Assembly: GCA_040007395.1 (NCBI GenBank)
Contig: JBDTVG010000146.1
Coordinates: forward strand, 1-45,500
Source of the DNA: DATGFK01 sp040007395
GTDB lineage: Bacteria > Chloroflexota > Anaerolineae > Aggregatilineales > UBA2796
Length of the DNA: 45,500 nt
Direction of reading: 5' to 3'
Below the pieces are notes generated by a model that made no database searches, was not told where the DNA came from, and saw only the letters and a list, made by a program, of their open reading frames with translations. This document shows positions 43,922 through 45,500 of this stretch, one piece after another. The number at the start of each line of letters is the position of its first letter. Positions within the stretch are counted from its first letter, which is position 1. The position numbers and the translations under genes were made by a program.

Positions 43922-43944
43922 CGGCACGCCTGTTACAAGGCGTT

Positions 43945-45129
43945 TTATCCTTTCTTTCGCCGCTTTTTGTCCTTGGAGTCGCCGCGTAAAAGTTCAGCCT
44001 GAGCAAGAATTTGGCCTATTACTGGATGAACACGGATTGCTTCATTAACATCAGCTATTGCGCCATCAATATCGCCGAAGCCGCGTATAAAAGCGTGGCG
44101 AAGGCAATTTAGCCCAGTGAACAGATTGCCTTCAACAATAGGATCGTTGAGGTCGAACCCGCCATAATCAACCTGATCAAGTACATGACCAATTTGTTTA
44201 TCAAGGAAAATTGCCTGATTTAGGTCAAAAACTGCTTTAGAAAAATCTCCTTTTAGGGCGCGGGCAATGGCACGTCCAAGATAAGCCTGAGAATCCTGTG
44301 GACTAAGGCGAATCGCTTCATTACAGTCGTCTATTGCACCTTCAGTATTATACTCAAGGGCGCGAGCAAACCCTCGATTGCTATAAGAATCTGCATCTTG
44401 TGGATTGAGGCGAATGGCCTCAGTAAAATCATTTATGGCGCTAGCGTAATCCTCTTGGGTGAAATATGCCATACCCCGATTATAGTATGCCTGAGCAAAG
44501 CTAGGATTAGCTTCAATTGAACTGCTGTAATCCGCAATTTTACCTACCAAATCGTCGCTGGATCGCACAAGTCCCTGTTCAAAGTAGCTTTGTGCTAACA
44601 ACTCTTGCTCCGTAATTTGCGGCTCGGCAAGCACACGTTCGACCTTTTGATCAATCACAGGTTGGTCTGTTTGAGGTGGAACTGTTGAGGCTAGTGACAC
44701 AGGTTTCAAAAACCGTTTTCGGAGTCTTTCCATTGCTTCGTCGAAATATGTGTGGGGAATATCTAGGCCATTAAAACGCGGAAGATCGGCTAGTTTATCG
44801 TTTAGATAAGCCCGTGAGGTTTCAAATGAAAAGTTGGGTGTCGTCAGGGGAACTATCACGCGATTTAATTCCATCGCATGGACTATCTCGCGCCGCAGCC
44901 AATCGTCCGGTTCATTGCAACGCTCTAAAGAGCCGGGAGTCAAGATAAGCAAAAAATAGGGACGCGATGCAATCTGATTCAGAATGACAGTATCAAACTC
45001 ACCACTATCAATACTTTCAACATCCATAAATACGTCGATAGTATGTGCTCGTAAATCTTGAAACACCGCACGAGCTATGAACGCACTCGTACTCCGCCGA
45101 TAGCTGATAAACGCACTATTACTTTCCAT
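43945..45129 (-). CDS. TIR-domain/TPR protein, SARM1-like
   Basis: This 394-residue protein has an N-terminal TIR domain (about 1-135) starting FISYRRSTSAFIAR. The stretch LTPGSLERCNEPDDWLRREI keeps the W77-x-x-x-E81 context of the catalytic glutamate in human SARM1 (DWVHKE). E81 makes NAD hydrolysis plausible. After a linker, TPR motifs occur at about 215-325 (NPSFAQAYYNRGMAYFTQ, DADSYSNRGFARAL, DSQAYLGRAIARALKGD) with a degenerate repeat near 340-380. Such fusions occur in bacterial immune or signalling proteins. It is AT-rich relative to its surroundings. A partner sensor is not in the window. Confidence 0.88.
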   Translation of the reverse strand: MESNSAFISYRRSTSAFIARAVFQDLRAHTIDVFMDVESIDSGEFDTVILNQIASRPYFLLILTPGSLERCNEPDDWLRREIVHAMELNRVIVPLTTPNFSFETSRAYLNDKLADLPRFNGLDIPHTYFDEAMERLRKRFLKPVSLASTVPPQTDQPVIDQKVERVLAEPQITEQELLAQSYFEQGLVRSSDDLVGKIADYSSSIEANPSFAQAYYNRGMAYFTQEDYASAINDFTEAIRLNPQDADSYSNRGFARALEYNTEGAIDDCNEAIRLSPQDSQAYLGRAIARALKGDFSKAVFDLNQAIFLDKQIGHVLDQVDYGGFDLNDPIVEGNLFTGLNCLRHAFIRGFGDIDGAIADVNEAIRVHPVIGQILAQAELLRGDSKDKKRRKKG

Positions 45130-45180
45130 AGCGGTAACTCCTCATCGTTCCTCTGTAAACCGCCCATCCACGAGCCACAC

Positions 45181-45207
45181 AATCTACTGTAACACTATCA
45201 GTAGATT
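45181..45207. repeat. 9-bp inverted repeat upstream of the TIR-TPR gene
   Basis: AATCTACTG (45181-45189) and CAGTAGATT (45199-45207) form a perfect stem with a 9-base spacer, in the 221-base region between the TIR-TPR start and the gene at the right edge. It may be an operator or leader hairpin. Nothing else definite is in that region. Confidence 0.5.
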
Positions 45208-45350
45208 GGAGTTCCATCATCTTAAAATCGCAGAATTTACAAGCATCGCTGTTTCAGTAAGGCGAAGCAGTGACACCCGTTTTCTATATTTTCGCTAACG
45301 GATGATAATAGAGGCTGACGCTGTTCAAGACAAGGATGTTAAATAGAGCC

Positions 45351-45500
45351 ATGGACAACCCACTAGAACTCACTGCCCCCATCGATCCACTCGCTATGAT
45401 CCATGCCTACGCCCGCGATCTAGCGTGGGGTGCGCTGCGACGGTATTGGACAGTTAGTACCGTATCGGCGCATGGTGCCTCAATGAATTTTGTACCCTAC
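45351..45500 (+). CDS. Start of a gene cut by the window edge
   Basis: The frame is open from ATG 45351 to the window end (50 codons, no stop). It begins MDNPLELTAPIDPLAMIHAY and includes ARDLAWGALRRYW. No domain can be recognised from this part. The ribosome binding site is weak (AAGGAT 14 bases upstream), so a start further along, such as ATG 45396, is possible. The codon pattern looks coding. Confidence 0.5.
   Translation, partial: MDNPLELTAPIDPLAMIHAYARDLAWGALRRYWTVSTVSAHGASMNFVPY

Overview
The window looks like a stretch of chromosome from a mesophilic, free-living bacterium, most likely Chloroflexota (Anaerolineae-like). That placement is inferred from the gene mix: LysM and C39-like secreted proteins, an FHA protein with a zinc ribbon, a MoxR/DUF58 pair, a Bacillus-type SOS box at lexA, a split cobalamin-dependent mutase, and a RhaI/RhaEW-type rhamnose pathway. 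No sequence search was run. No rRNA, tRNA, CRISPR array or recognisable transposase gene was found. About 46 protein genes are described, and one runs off the right edge.

Layout. 1-6.2 kb: moxR-DUF58, then nudK and a methyltransferase on the opposite strand, a small LiaF-like membrane protein, a secreted LysM-C39 protein and a YkvA protein. 6.2-6.8 kb: an AT-rich orphan gene resembling immunity protein Imm42. 6.8-11.9 kb: prmA, then a coupled MBOAT O-acyltransferase and SGNH-like pair, and a convergent GT-C-like membrane glycosyltransferase. 12-18.5 kb: a DCC-family protein, dprA, mannose-1-phosphate guanylyltransferase, two uncharacterised genes, a small ORF and a zinc alcohol dehydrogenase. 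18.4-27.1 kb: FHA protein, MFS exporter, mmsA, a ferritin-like protein, a cytochrome P450, a double-thioredoxin protein, lexA with its SOS box, and an ECF sigma factor with a probable anti-sigma partner. 27.1-30 kb: meaB and the B12-binding small subunit of methylmalonyl-CoA mutase, then an FG-GAP lipoprotein.

30.1-40.4 kb is the most organised region, an L-rhamnose catabolic cluster read on the minus strand. The order is a LacI-type regulator, rhaI, rhaEW (aldolase-dehydrogenase fusion), a fuculose-phosphate-aldolase-like gene, rhaB, and a third class II aldolase overlapping rhaB. A DUF4432 sugar-epimerase-like gene lies further along. Together these convert L-rhamnose to L-rhamnulose, L-rhamnulose-1-phosphate, then dihydroxyacetone phosphate plus L-lactaldehyde, which is oxidised to lactate. 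The promoter ahead of lacI has near-consensus -35 and -10 boxes and a 44-bp composite dyad made of two inverted 17-bp operator-like sites. Between the rhamnose core and the DUF4432 gene is an AT-rich insertion with two hypothetical genes and two inverted copies of a 90-100 bp MITE-like element. Each copy sits 37-38 bases upstream of a minus-strand start codon.

40.6-45.5 kb holds a secreted LysM-glycosidase with a strong terminator, a small membrane protein, an alanyl-tRNA editing protein (AlaX), and directly upstream of it a TIR-TPR protein whose TIR domain keeps the SARM1-type catalytic glutamate context. The start of one more gene lies at the right edge.

The best candidates for something undescribed are the MITE-like promoter elements, the TIR-TPR/AlaX gene pair, the rhamnose operon with three aldolase genes and internal hairpins, and the MBOAT-SGNH module.
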